From: Synechococcus sp. UW140
GTDB lineage: Bacteria; Cyanobacteriota; Cyanobacteriia; PCC-6307; Cyanobiaceae
DNA length: 64,000 nucleotides
Direction of reading: 5' to 3'
Assembly: GCA_945861595.1 (NCBI GenBank)
Contig: CAMAVE010000004.1
Location: 1 to 64,000 of the forward strand
The position numbers and the translations under genes are program-made. Every line of letters begins with the position of its first letter. Position 1 is the first letter of the stretch. The notes under the pieces are model-generated. The model was not told where the DNA came from. It worked only from the letters and a program-made list of their open reading frames with translations, and did not search any database. This document shows, one piece after another, positions 56,730-64,000 of this stretch.

Positions 56730-57095
56730 ATGGCCACCCTTTCCCGCAAACAGCAGACCCAGAAGCGTCACCGTCGCCTGCGCCGCCACCTCAACGGCAG
56801 CGCCGAGCGTCCACGTCTGGCTGTGTTCCGCTCCAACAACCACATCTACGCCCAGCTCATCGACGACGACGCCCAGAGCACCATCTGCTCCGCGTCGACC
56901 CTCGACAAGGATCTGCGCGTCACGGTCAAAACCGGTGCCACCTGCGATGCCTCCGTGGCCGTCGGGGAACTGGTCGCCCAGCGCGCCCTCGCCAAGGGCA
57001 TCCAGCAGGTGGTCTTCGATCGAGGCGGCAACCTGTACCACGGCCGGGTCAAGGCCCTGGCTGACGCCGCCCGGGAAGCGGGCCTTCAGTTCTGA
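56730..57095 (+). CDS. rplR: 50S ribosomal protein L18
   Basis: [37 protein letters not shown]. Confidence 0.99.
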   Translation: MATLSRKQQTQKRHRRLRRHLNGSAERPRLAVFRSNNHIYAQLIDDDAQSTICSASTLDKDLRVTVKTGATCDASVAVGELVAQRALAKGIQQVVFDRGGNLYHGRVKALADAAREAGLQF

Positions 57096-57109
57096 TCCCT
57101 GCTCTCACC

Positions 57110-57775
57110 ATGACCGAAACCAACGATCAAATCCAGTCCAGCGACATTCCGGCGGCGTCCGACGTGCCCGCAGCAGCCGAGGGTCAATCGACCCGCGGTG
57201 GCGGCGGTAATCGCGGCGGTGAAGGCAAGGGCGGCGGCGACCGCCGCGGTGGCGGCGGCCGCGGCCGTGACAACCGCCGGGGCCAGGAGCGTGACTCCGA
57301 ATGGCAGGAACGGGTGGTGCAAATCCGCCGCGTCTCCAAGACCGTCAAAGGCGGTAAAAAAATGAGCTTCCGGGCCATCGTTGTCGTCGGCAACGAGCGC
57401 GGCCAGGTGGGTGTCGGTGTGGGCAAGGCCGGTGATGTGATCGGAGCCGTCCGCAAGGGCGTCGCCGATGGCAAGAAGCACCTGGTCAAGGTGCCCCTCA
57501 CCCGCCACAGCTCGATCCCCACCCTCAGCAATGGCCGCGATGGCGCCGCCAGCGTCCTGATCCGTCCGGCTGCCCCTGGTACCGGTGTGATCGCGGGTGG
57601 CTCGATCCGCACGGTGCTGGAGCTCGCCGGCATCAAAAACGTGCTAGCCAAGCGCCTCGGCTCGAAAACGCCGCTGAACAATGCCCGCGCCGCCATGGAA
57701 GCCCTCCAGGGGCTGCGCACCCACAAGGAGACCGCCAAGGAGCGGGGCATTTCCCTTGAGCAGATCTACTCCTGA
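57110..57775 (+). CDS. rpsE: 30S ribosomal protein S5 with RGG-rich N-terminal extension
   Basis: [43 protein letters not shown] preceded by ~60 aa Gly/Arg-rich segment. Confidence 0.99.
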   Translation: MTETNDQIQSSDIPAASDVPAAAEGQSTRGGGGNRGGEGKGGGDRRGGGGRGRDNRRGQERDSEWQERVVQIRRVSKTVKGGKKMSFRAIVVVGNERGQVGVGVGKAGDVIGAVRKGVADGKKHLVKVPLTRHSSIPTLSNGRDGAASVLIRPAAPGTGVIAGGSIRTVLELAGIKNVLAKRLGSKTPLNNARAAMEALQGLRTHKETAKERGISLEQIYS

Positions 57776-57783
57776 GAATCGCC

Positions 57784-58236
57784 ATGACGCTTCGTCTTGA
57801 ATCCCTCCAGCCCCAGCCTGGATCCCGTCGCCGCAAGACCCGCAAGGGCCGCGGCATCGCCGCCGGCCAGGGCGCCAGCTGCGGTTTCGGCATGCGTGGT
57901 CAGAAGTCCCGCTCGGGCCGCCCCACCCGCCCCGGCTTCGAGGGCGGCCAGATGCCCCTCTACCGGCGCGTGCCCAAGCTCAAGCACTTCCCCCTGGTCA
58001 ACCCCAAGAACTTCACCGTGATCAACGTGGAGAACCTGGCTGACCTCGAGCCAGGCAGCACGGTCACCCTGGATTCCCTGGTCAAGGCCGGCATCGTCAC
58101 CAGCCCCAAGTACCCCCTCAAGGTGCTCGGCAATGGCGACCTCGCCGTCAAGCTGACCGTTCAAGCGGCGGCGTTCACCGCCAGTGCCCGGGCCAAGATC
58201 GAAGCGGCCGGCGGCAGCTGCGACGTCCCCGACTGA
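57784..58236 (+). CDS. rplO: 50S ribosomal protein L15
   Basis: [29 protein letters not shown]. Confidence 0.99.
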   Translation: MTLRLESLQPQPGSRRRKTRKGRGIAAGQGASCGFGMRGQKSRSGRPTRPGFEGGQMPLYRRVPKLKHFPLVNPKNFTVINVENLADLEPGSTVTLDSLVKAGIVTSPKYPLKVLGNGDLAVKLTVQAAAFTASARAKIEAAGGSCDVPD

Positions 58237-58268
58237 TCCGCCTTTGGACACCCTTTCCTAAAGTCTTG

Positions 58269-58309
58269 CCGTCTGCCATGCCCCTAGGGCCGGGCAGACG
58301 GTTTTTTTT
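58269..58309 (+). terminator. strong rho-independent terminator-like hairpin between rplO and secY
   Basis: CCGTCTGCC (58269-58277) pairs with GGCAGACGG (58293-58301), followed by T8. Confidence 0.88.
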
Positions 58310-58356
58310 CGCCTCCGCCCCTTCTCCCTCCCCCTTCCCCACCCCTTGTCGTCACC

Positions 58357-59676
58357 ATGCTCGTAAGCCGGGGCCGAAATCCCAGTGCCGGGGAAATCAT
58401 CAGCCAACTGTTCCAGGCCAAGGCCCTGCGCGACCGGGTGCTGGTCACCCTGGGGCTGCTGCTGCTGGTGCGGCTGGGGATCTACATCCCCGTGCCCGGC
58501 ATCGATCGCCTCGCCTTCCAGGACTTCATCGCCAAGGGCGGCCAACTGATTGGCTTCCTCGACATCTTTACCGGCGGCGGCATCTCCACCCTCGGGGTGT
58601 TTGGCCTGGGCATCCTGCCCTTCATCAACGCCTCGATCATCCTGCAGCTGCTCACGGCCGCCCTGCCCCAGCTGGAGGATCTCCAAAAGAATGAGGGCGA
58701 GGCCGGACGGCGCAAGATCGCCCAGATCACCCGCTATGTGGCCCTGGGCTGGGGCCTGCTGCAAAGCATCGTTTTTGCCCTGATCCTGCGGCCCTATGCC
58801 TCGGCCGGCAGCAGCGACTTGGTCTTTGTGGTGCAGACCTCCCTGGCCCTGGTGACGGGTTCGATGGTGGTGATGTGGATCAGTGAGGTGATCACCGAAC
58901 GGGGCATCGGCCAGGGGGCCTCCCTGGTGATCTTCGTCAACATCGTGGCCACCCTGCCCCAGGCCTTGGGATCCACGATTGAACTGGCCCAGAGCGGTGA
59001 CCGCAGCACCGTCGGCGGCATTGTGGTGCTTGTGATCGTGTTCCTGGTCACGATTTTGGGGATCATTTTTGTGCAGGAGGGCAACCGTCGCATCCCGATC
59101 ATCAGCGCCAAACGCCAGGTGGGGGGCGCCAACCTGCTGGCCGCCCGCCAGAGCTACCTGCCGCTCAAGCTCAACGCCGGCGGCGTGATGCCGATCATCT
59201 TTGCCTCGGCGGTGGTGTTTCTCCCGCTGACGGTCGCCAACATGACCAAGGCCCCCTGGCTGATCAAGGCGGCTGGCTACCTCAGCCCGAACAGCAGCAC
59301 CCCCTGGCTCTATGCCCTGCTCTTCTTTGCCCTGATCTGCGGCTTTTCCTTCTTCTACGCCAGCCTGACGGTCAACCCAATCGACATCGCCACCAACCTC
59401 AAGCGTTCTGGCGTTGCCATACCTGGGGTGCGGCCGGGCTCGGCCACGGCCCTGTATCTCGGCAAGGTGCAGAACCGACTCACCCTGCTGGGGGGCCTGT
59501 TCCTCGGTGCCGTGGCGATCATCCCCTCGGCGGTCGAATCGGCCACCCAGGTGAAAACCTTCCAGGGCCTGGGGGCCACCTCCCTGCTGATCCTGGTGGG
59601 TGTGGCGATTGACACCGCCAAACAGGTGCAGACCTACGTGATCTCCCAGCGCTACGAGGGCATGGTGCGGCAGTGA
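58357..59676 (+). CDS. secY: preprotein translocase subunit SecY
   Basis: 439 aa, multi-TM; LGIYIPVPGIDR, GGGISTLGVFGLGILPFINASIILQLLT. Confidence 0.99.
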   Translation: MLVSRGRNPSAGEIISQLFQAKALRDRVLVTLGLLLLVRLGIYIPVPGIDRLAFQDFIAKGGQLIGFLDIFTGGGISTLGVFGLGILPFINASIILQLLTAALPQLEDLQKNEGEAGRRKIAQITRYVALGWGLLQSIVFALILRPYASAGSSDLVFVVQTSLALVTGSMVVMWISEVITERGIGQGASLVIFVNIVATLPQALGSTIELAQSGDRSTVGGIVVLVIVFLVTILGIIFVQEGNRRIPIISAKRQVGGANLLAARQSYLPLKLNAGGVMPIIFASAVVFLPLTVANMTKAPWLIKAAGYLSPNSSTPWLYALLFFALICGFSFFYASLTVNPIDIATNLKRSGVAIPGVRPGSATALYLGKVQNRLTLLGGLFLGAVAIIPSAVESATQVKTFQGLGATSLLILVGVAIDTAKQVQTYVISQRYEGMVRQ

Positions 59677-59776
59677 GCCGGCCAGCTCCCCGATCTGCCC
59701 TTGGCATGGCTCCCGGGCCCGAGCCTGGGCTCCTGAGCCATCCCGGCTTGGCACTCCCCCGTCCCTTCGCAAGCCC

Positions 59777-60328
59777 TTGATGAAACAACGCCTTCTCTTC
59801 CTTGGCCCCCCTGGCGCCGGCAAGGGCACCCAGGCCGAGCGCCTGGCCGCCAGCCAAGGGCTCTTGCACCTCTCCACCGGCGACCTGCTGCGGGCTGAGG
59901 TGGCCGCGGGCACGGAGCTGGGCCGCGAGGCGGAGGCGGTGATGGCCCGGGGCGAGCTGGTCAGCGATGGCCTGGTGCTGGCGATCGTGCGCAGCCGCCT
60001 GGAGGGCCACGGCGGCGGCTGGCTGCTCGATGGCTTTCCCCGCAACCTGGTGCAAGCCGAAGCCCTCAACACCCTCCTCGACGAGCTGGCCCAGCAGATC
60101 GAGCTGGTGGTGCTGATGGAGCTCGACGACGACCTGCTGATCCAGCGCCTTCTGGGTCGGGGCCGGGCCGACGACAACGAGGCGGTGATCCGCCACCGGC
60201 TCGAGGTCTACCGGCAGCAAACCGAGCCCCTGATCAGTTACTACCGTCAGCGCCAGCTGCTGGAACCGGTCGAAGCCTCCGGCAGCGTCGAGGCCATTGC
60301 AGCGCGGATCGGGGAGCTGACCCGTTGA
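59777..60328 (+). CDS. adk: adenylate kinase
   Basis: LFLGPPGAGKGTQAERLA, LDGFPRNLVQAEAL. Confidence 0.98.
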   Translation: MMKQRLLFLGPPGAGKGTQAERLAASQGLLHLSTGDLLRAEVAAGTELGREAEAVMARGELVSDGLVLAIVRSRLEGHGGGWLLDGFPRNLVQAEALNTLLDELAQQIELVVLMELDDDLLIQRLLGRGRADDNEAVIRHRLEVYRQQTEPLISYYRQRQLLEPVEASGSVEAIAARIGELTR

Positions 60329-60373
60329 CCGATGTGGTAGGGTCGTCGTTTGGAAATTGGAGAGCCCACACCC

Positions 60374-60487
60374 ATGAAGGTGCGTGCCTCGGTCAAGAAG
60401 ATGTGCGACAAGTGCCGGGTGATCCGCCGCCATGGTCGGGTGATGGTGATCTGCACCAACCCCAAGCACAAGCAGCGCCAGGGTTGA
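60374..60487 (+). CDS. rpmJ: 50S ribosomal protein L36
   Basis: [37 protein letters not shown] (not in ORF track; read directly). Confidence 0.98.
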   Translation: MKVRASVKKMCDKCRVIRRHGRVMVICTNPKHKQRQG

Positions 60488-60588
60488 TCCAACCCTGAGC
60501 CCATTGCCGTTCCATCCCAAGCCTTGCTGTTTGCCTAATTGGCAGCTCCAGGCTTCCCAAGTCGGCTTCGGCCTACCTGGGCTCCGGT

Positions 60589-60710
60589 CCTGCCCCCGCA
60601 GGCCCCGCTCCCCGGTCCACTCAAGTCCGATCCAATCGGGCCCCTGAGCTGAACCCACCCCTGCCCAACCGCCTCCGGTTGGGCCCCAACTGCCCAACTG
60701 ATCGTTTTTT
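60589..60710 (+). promoter_or_regulatory. structured rpsM leader, attenuator-like
   Basis: Three perfect hairpins (60589-60602, 60627-60639, 60663-60684) and an alternative pairing of GTTGGGC 60678-60684 with GCCCAAC 60692-60698 followed by T6. Confidence 0.55.
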
Positions 60711-60711
60711 C

Positions 60712-61077
60712 GTGGCTCGGATCGCCGGTGTCGACATTCCTCGTGACAAGAGGATCGAGATTGCTCTCACCTACGTGTATGGCATCGGGTTGACCCGGGC
60801 CCAGAAAATCATTGCCAAGTCAGGCGTGAACCCGGACATCCGGGTCAAGGATCTGGAGGACGCCGACGTGCAGAAACTGCGCGCCGCCGTCGAAAGCTTC
60901 ACCCTGGAAGGCGACCTGCGCCGCCAGGAGGGCATGGCCCTCAAGCGCCTCCAGGACATCGGCTGCGTCCGTGGTCGTCGCCATCGGGCCGGCCTGCCGG
61001 TTCGGGGCCAACGCACCCGCACCAATGCCCGCACCCGCCGGGGTGCCCGCAAAACCGTGGCTGGCAAGAAGAAATAG
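60712..61077 (+). CDS. rpsM: 30S ribosomal protein S13
   Basis: GTG start; (V)[32 protein letters not shown]. Confidence 0.98.
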   Translation: MARIAGVDIPRDKRIEIALTYVYGIGLTRAQKIIAKSGVNPDIRVKDLEDADVQKLRAAVESFTLEGDLRRQEGMALKRLQDIGCVRGRRHRAGLPVRGQRTRTNARTRRGARKTVAGKKK

Positions 61078-61134
61078 GCCGCCCACTGAGCCCCACCTAG
61101 CGGCTCCTCTCCCGACTCCCCTACCCCCAGGTCC

Positions 61135-61527
61135 ATGGCCAAGCCAGCCAAAAAATCAGGCGCGAAGAAGACCAAGCGCAACGTGCCCAACGGTGTCGCC
61201 CACATCCAGAGCACCTTCAACAACACGATCGTGTCGATCACCGACACGGCCGGTGAGGTGATCTCCTGGTCCTCGGCCGGCGCCAGTGGCTTCAAAGGGG
61301 CCCGCAAAGGCACCCCCTTCGCTGCTCAAACAGCGGCCGAAGCCGCTGGTCGTCGCGCCCTGGAACAGGGCATGCGCCAGATCGAAGTGCTGGTGCGGGG
61401 CCCCGGCTCCGGCCGTGAAACGGCGATCCGCGCCCTGCAGGTGGCCGGCCTGGAAATCACCCTGATCCGGGATGTCACGCCGCTGCCCCACAACGGTTGC
61501 CGCCGCGCCAAGCGTCGCCGGGTCTGA
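61135..61527 (+). CDS. rpsK: 30S ribosomal protein S11
   Basis: [46 protein letters not shown]. Confidence 0.99.
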   Translation: MAKPAKKSGAKKTKRNVPNGVAHIQSTFNNTIVSITDTAGEVISWSSAGASGFKGARKGTPFAAQTAAEAAGRRALEQGMRQIEVLVRGPGSGRETAIRALQVAGLEITLIRDVTPLPHNGCRRAKRRRV

Positions 61528-61586
61528 TCCAGACCGGCGTCCCAGGCCCAAGGCGGGCCCAATCCTTTCCTTTTGAGCCTCAGACC

Positions 61587-62525
61587 GTGCTGCAGTATCA
61601 GATTGATCGGGTCGAGCACCAGATCGCCGAAGACCGTTCCCAAACGGGCGTGTTTGTGATCGGGCCCCTCGATCGGGGCCAGGCCATCACCCTGGGGAAC
61701 TCCCTGCGGCGGGTGCTGATGGGCTCCCTCGAGGGCAGCGCCATCACGGCGGTGCGCATTGCCGGGGTCAACCACGAATACGCCACCGTGCCGGGCGTCC
61801 GCGAGGACGTGCTCGACATCCTGCTCAACTGCAAGGAAGTGGCCGTCAGCAGCCGCAACCGCGAGCTTGAGATCGGCCGGCTAGTCGTTACCGGTCCTGC
61901 CACCGTCACGGCCTCCCACCTGCAGTTCTCCTCCCAGGTCCAGGTGATCGACGGCAACCGGCCGATCGCCACCGTGGCCGAAGGCTTCGGTCTGGAACTG
62001 GAGGTCCATGTGGAGCGGGGCGTCGGCTACCGGCCCGTGGATCGCCGCCACGAGGACAGCAGCGCCATCGACCTGCTCCAGATCGATGCGGTGTTCATGC
62101 CCGTGCGCCGGGTCAACTACACGGTGGATGAAACCGCTGTGGGCGAAGGCGGCTCGGCCCGCGAGCGCCTGCGCCTGGAAATCCAAACCGATGGCTCCGT
62201 CACCCCTGACGACGCCATGGCCCAGGCCGCTAACCAGCTGATCGCCCTGTTCCAGCCCCTCGCCAGCCTCACCATGGCTGACGAACCCGGCCTGGAGCCC
62301 GAGCCTTCGGCTGAGGCCCAGATCCCCCTGGAGGAGCTCAACCTCTCGGTGCGCGCCTACAACTGCCTCAAGCGGGCCCAGGTGAATTCCGTCTCCGACC
62401 TGATGGGCTTCAGCTATGAAGACCTGCTTGAGATCAAGAACTTCGGTTCCAAGTCGGCCGACGAGGTGATCGAAGCCCTCGAGCGCATCGGCATCTCCCT
62501 GCCCCAGAGCCGCACCACCGCCTGA
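61587..62525 (+). CDS. rpoA: DNA-directed RNA polymerase subunit alpha
   Basis: GTG start; [28 protein letters not shown]-term [22 protein letters not shown]. Confidence 0.99.
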   Translation: MLQYQIDRVEHQIAEDRSQTGVFVIGPLDRGQAITLGNSLRRVLMGSLEGSAITAVRIAGVNHEYATVPGVREDVLDILLNCKEVAVSSRNRELEIGRLVVTGPATVTASHLQFSSQVQVIDGNRPIATVAEGFGLELEVHVERGVGYRPVDRRHEDSSAIDLLQIDAVFMPVRRVNYTVDETAVGEGGSARERLRLEIQTDGSVTPDDAMAQAANQLIALFQPLASLTMADEPGLEPEPSAEAQIPLEELNLSVRAYNCLKRAQVNSVSDLMGFSYEDLLEIKNFGSKSADEVIEALERIGISLPQSRTTA

Positions 62526-62601
62526 TCGGCCAGCTCCGGCACCCCTTGCCGATCAGCCCTGAGCCGCCTCCCCGCCCGAATCGCTTTCTCGCCCCAGACC
62601 C

Positions 62602-62952
62602 ATGCGCCACCAGTGCCGAGTCCCCATGTTGGGACGCCCCGCCGACCAACGCAAAGCCCTGCTGCGCGGTCTGGCCACCCAGCTAATCCGCGAAGGTCGC
62701 GTCACCACGACCAAAGCGCGGGCCAAGGCCCTGCGCGATGAGACGGAGCGCATGATCACCTTGGCCAAGGACGGCACCCTGGCCGCCCGCCGCCGGGCGA
62801 TTGGCTACATCTACGACAAGCAGCTGGTGCACGCCCTGTTTGACAAGGCCCAGGAGCGTTACGGCGACCGCAACGGCGGTTACACCCGCATCATCCGCAC
62901 GGTGCCCCGTCGGGGCGACAACGCCGAGATGGCGATCATCGAGCTGGTCTGA
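62602..62952 (+). CDS. rplQ: 50S ribosomal protein L17
   Basis: [45 protein letters not shown]. Confidence 0.99.
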   Translation: MRHQCRVPMLGRPADQRKALLRGLATQLIREGRVTTTKARAKALRDETERMITLAKDGTLAARRRAIGYIYDKQLVHALFDKAQERYGDRNGGYTRIIRTVPRRGDNAEMAIIELV

Positions 62953-63043
62953 GCACCAGGCCCCCTCGCCCCCGCGGCAGCGGCCCCCAGGTTTCTCCCC
63001 CACCCCTCTGCCGCGCTGGACTCACCTCCATCGCGGCTTTTTC

Positions 63044-64000
63044 ATGGATCGCTCGCTCGTCCAATCCAACCCTGCCAGCAACAGCCCAGCCAGCAGTGGC
63101 CCTGGGGCGGCCGCCAGCGCCGATCAGCTGCCAGCGCCCCCCGGCACCCGGCGCATCGCCATCTGCCTGCAATACGACGGCAGCGCCTACTGCGGCTGGC
63201 AACGCCAACCCCAGCACCCCAGCGTCCAGGAGACCCTGGAGGGGGCGATTGCCCAGCTCGACCCCCACCGGCCCGCCACGGCGGTGGCCGCCGGCCGCAC
63301 CGACAGCGGTGTCCATGCGGCTGGCCAGGTGGTCCATTTCGATGTGGCCGGTCCGATCCCCGCCCAGCGCTGGGCAGCGGCCCTCAATGGCCGCCTGCCC
63401 GCCAGCATCCGCGTGCGGGCGGCCCGGGAGGTGCCCGCCACCTGGCACGCCTGCTTCTCCGCCCGCTATCGCCGCTACCGCTACACGCTCTACAACGGCC
63501 CGATTCCCAACCTGTTCCTCAGCCCCTGGAGCTGGCACCGCTACCAGAGCCGGCTCGATGAGGGCCTGATGGCAGCCGCCCTCGAAGACCTGCTCGGTGA
63601 GCATGACTTCTCCGCCTTCATGCGGGCCGGCAGCAGCCGCTCCCATGGCCGAACCACCGTTCAGGCGGTGGAACTGGAGCGCCAGGGGGACCTGGTGGTG
63701 GCCGAGATCCAGGCCAGCGGCTTCCTGTACGGCATGGTGCGCCTGCTGGTCGGCCAGCTTGTGGCCGTGGGCGAAGGGCGCTTGAGCCTGGCTGATTTCC
63801 AACGGCGCTGGCGCACCCAGGCCCGCTCGGAGGTGAAGGAGGCTGCGCCTCCCCAGGGGCTCTGCCTGCTGCGGGTTGGCTACCCAAAGCCGCTGTTCCC
63901 AAAAGCGGCGTGGTACGCTAGCCAACCACGGTATTTGCTTGGGTCAAGCGAATGTCTTGGGTCCAGCGCCCTCGGCCCAGCCGAGGAGCCTGGCCCCTGA
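63044..64000 (+). CDS. truA: tRNA pseudouridine synthase A
   Basis: [41 protein letters not shown]; stop TGA is the last codon of the window. Confidence 0.96.
   Translation: MDRSLVQSNPASNSPASSGPGAAASADQLPAPPGTRRIAICLQYDGSAYCGWQRQPQHPSVQETLEGAIAQLDPHRPATAVAAGRTDSGVHAAGQVVHFDVAGPIPAQRWAAALNGRLPASIRVRAAREVPATWHACFSARYRRYRYTLYNGPIPNLFLSPWSWHRYQSRLDEGLMAAALEDLLGEHDFSAFMRAGSSRSHGRTTVQAVELERQGDLVVAEIQASGFLYGMVRLLVGQLVAVGEGRLSLADFQRRWRTQARSEVKEAAPPQGLCLLRVGYPKPLFPKAAWYASQPRYLLGSSECLGSSALGPAEEPGP

Noticed and set aside
53870-58236. Absence of rpsN (S14) and rpmD (L30) from the spc-type cluster
   Set aside because: As I recall, cyanobacteria generally lack L30 and place S14 elsewhere, so this is not a novelty.
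58258-60177. 639-aa minus-strand ORF opposite secY/adk
   Set aside because: Antisense shadow rich in H/Q/G/D repeats; sense genes are certain.

Overview
This 64 kb window is GC-rich and comes from a picocyanobacterium-like genome (Synechococcus/Cyanobium type, inferred from gene content). Coding density is very high and most of it is chromosomal core.

Layout:
- 0-7.5 kb: phycobilin and phycobilisome maturation block. It holds heme oxygenase, a CpeS/CpcS-like lyase, PebA, PebB, then CpcE/CpcF. It is interrupted by a visibly less GC-rich insert encoding a NAD-dependent epimerase and a converging lipocalin-like (DUF3598-like) ORF.
- 7.5-45 kb: core metabolism and photosynthesis genes (panC-cmk, purM, hemF, apbC/mrp plus a degenerate histidine kinase, psaD, trpE, gshA, ppc, recF, speD, larE, a tandem CobO/BtuR protein, moeB-rhodanese plus a JAMM protease, CAAD protein, a carotenoid desaturase/isomerase-family gene, tyrA, a degenerate DinG-like protein, recA), with three tRNAs (Cys, Arg, Gln).
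- 45-49 kb: Ycf45/R3H ATPase, ldpA, ndhN.
- 49.4-64 kb: the long r-protein operon rplC to rpsE-rplO, then secY-adk-rpmJ-rpsM-rpsK-rpoA-rplQ-truA.

I see no CRISPR array, transposase, integrase, phage or toxin-antitoxin module. I cannot point to an obviously new multi-gene system. The best second-look items are:
- an attenuator-like leader directly before rpsM with mutually exclusive pairings
- a strong terminator-like hairpin between rplO and secY
- recF and a tRNA-adjacent HAD gene that appear to lack any canonical start codon upstream of their conserved N-termini
- a good LexA-box candidate upstream of recA
- degenerate enzyme-family proteins (DinG-like, histidine kinase)
- the insert within the pigment cluster.

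All product names come from reading motifs and protein similarity by eye. No database search was run.
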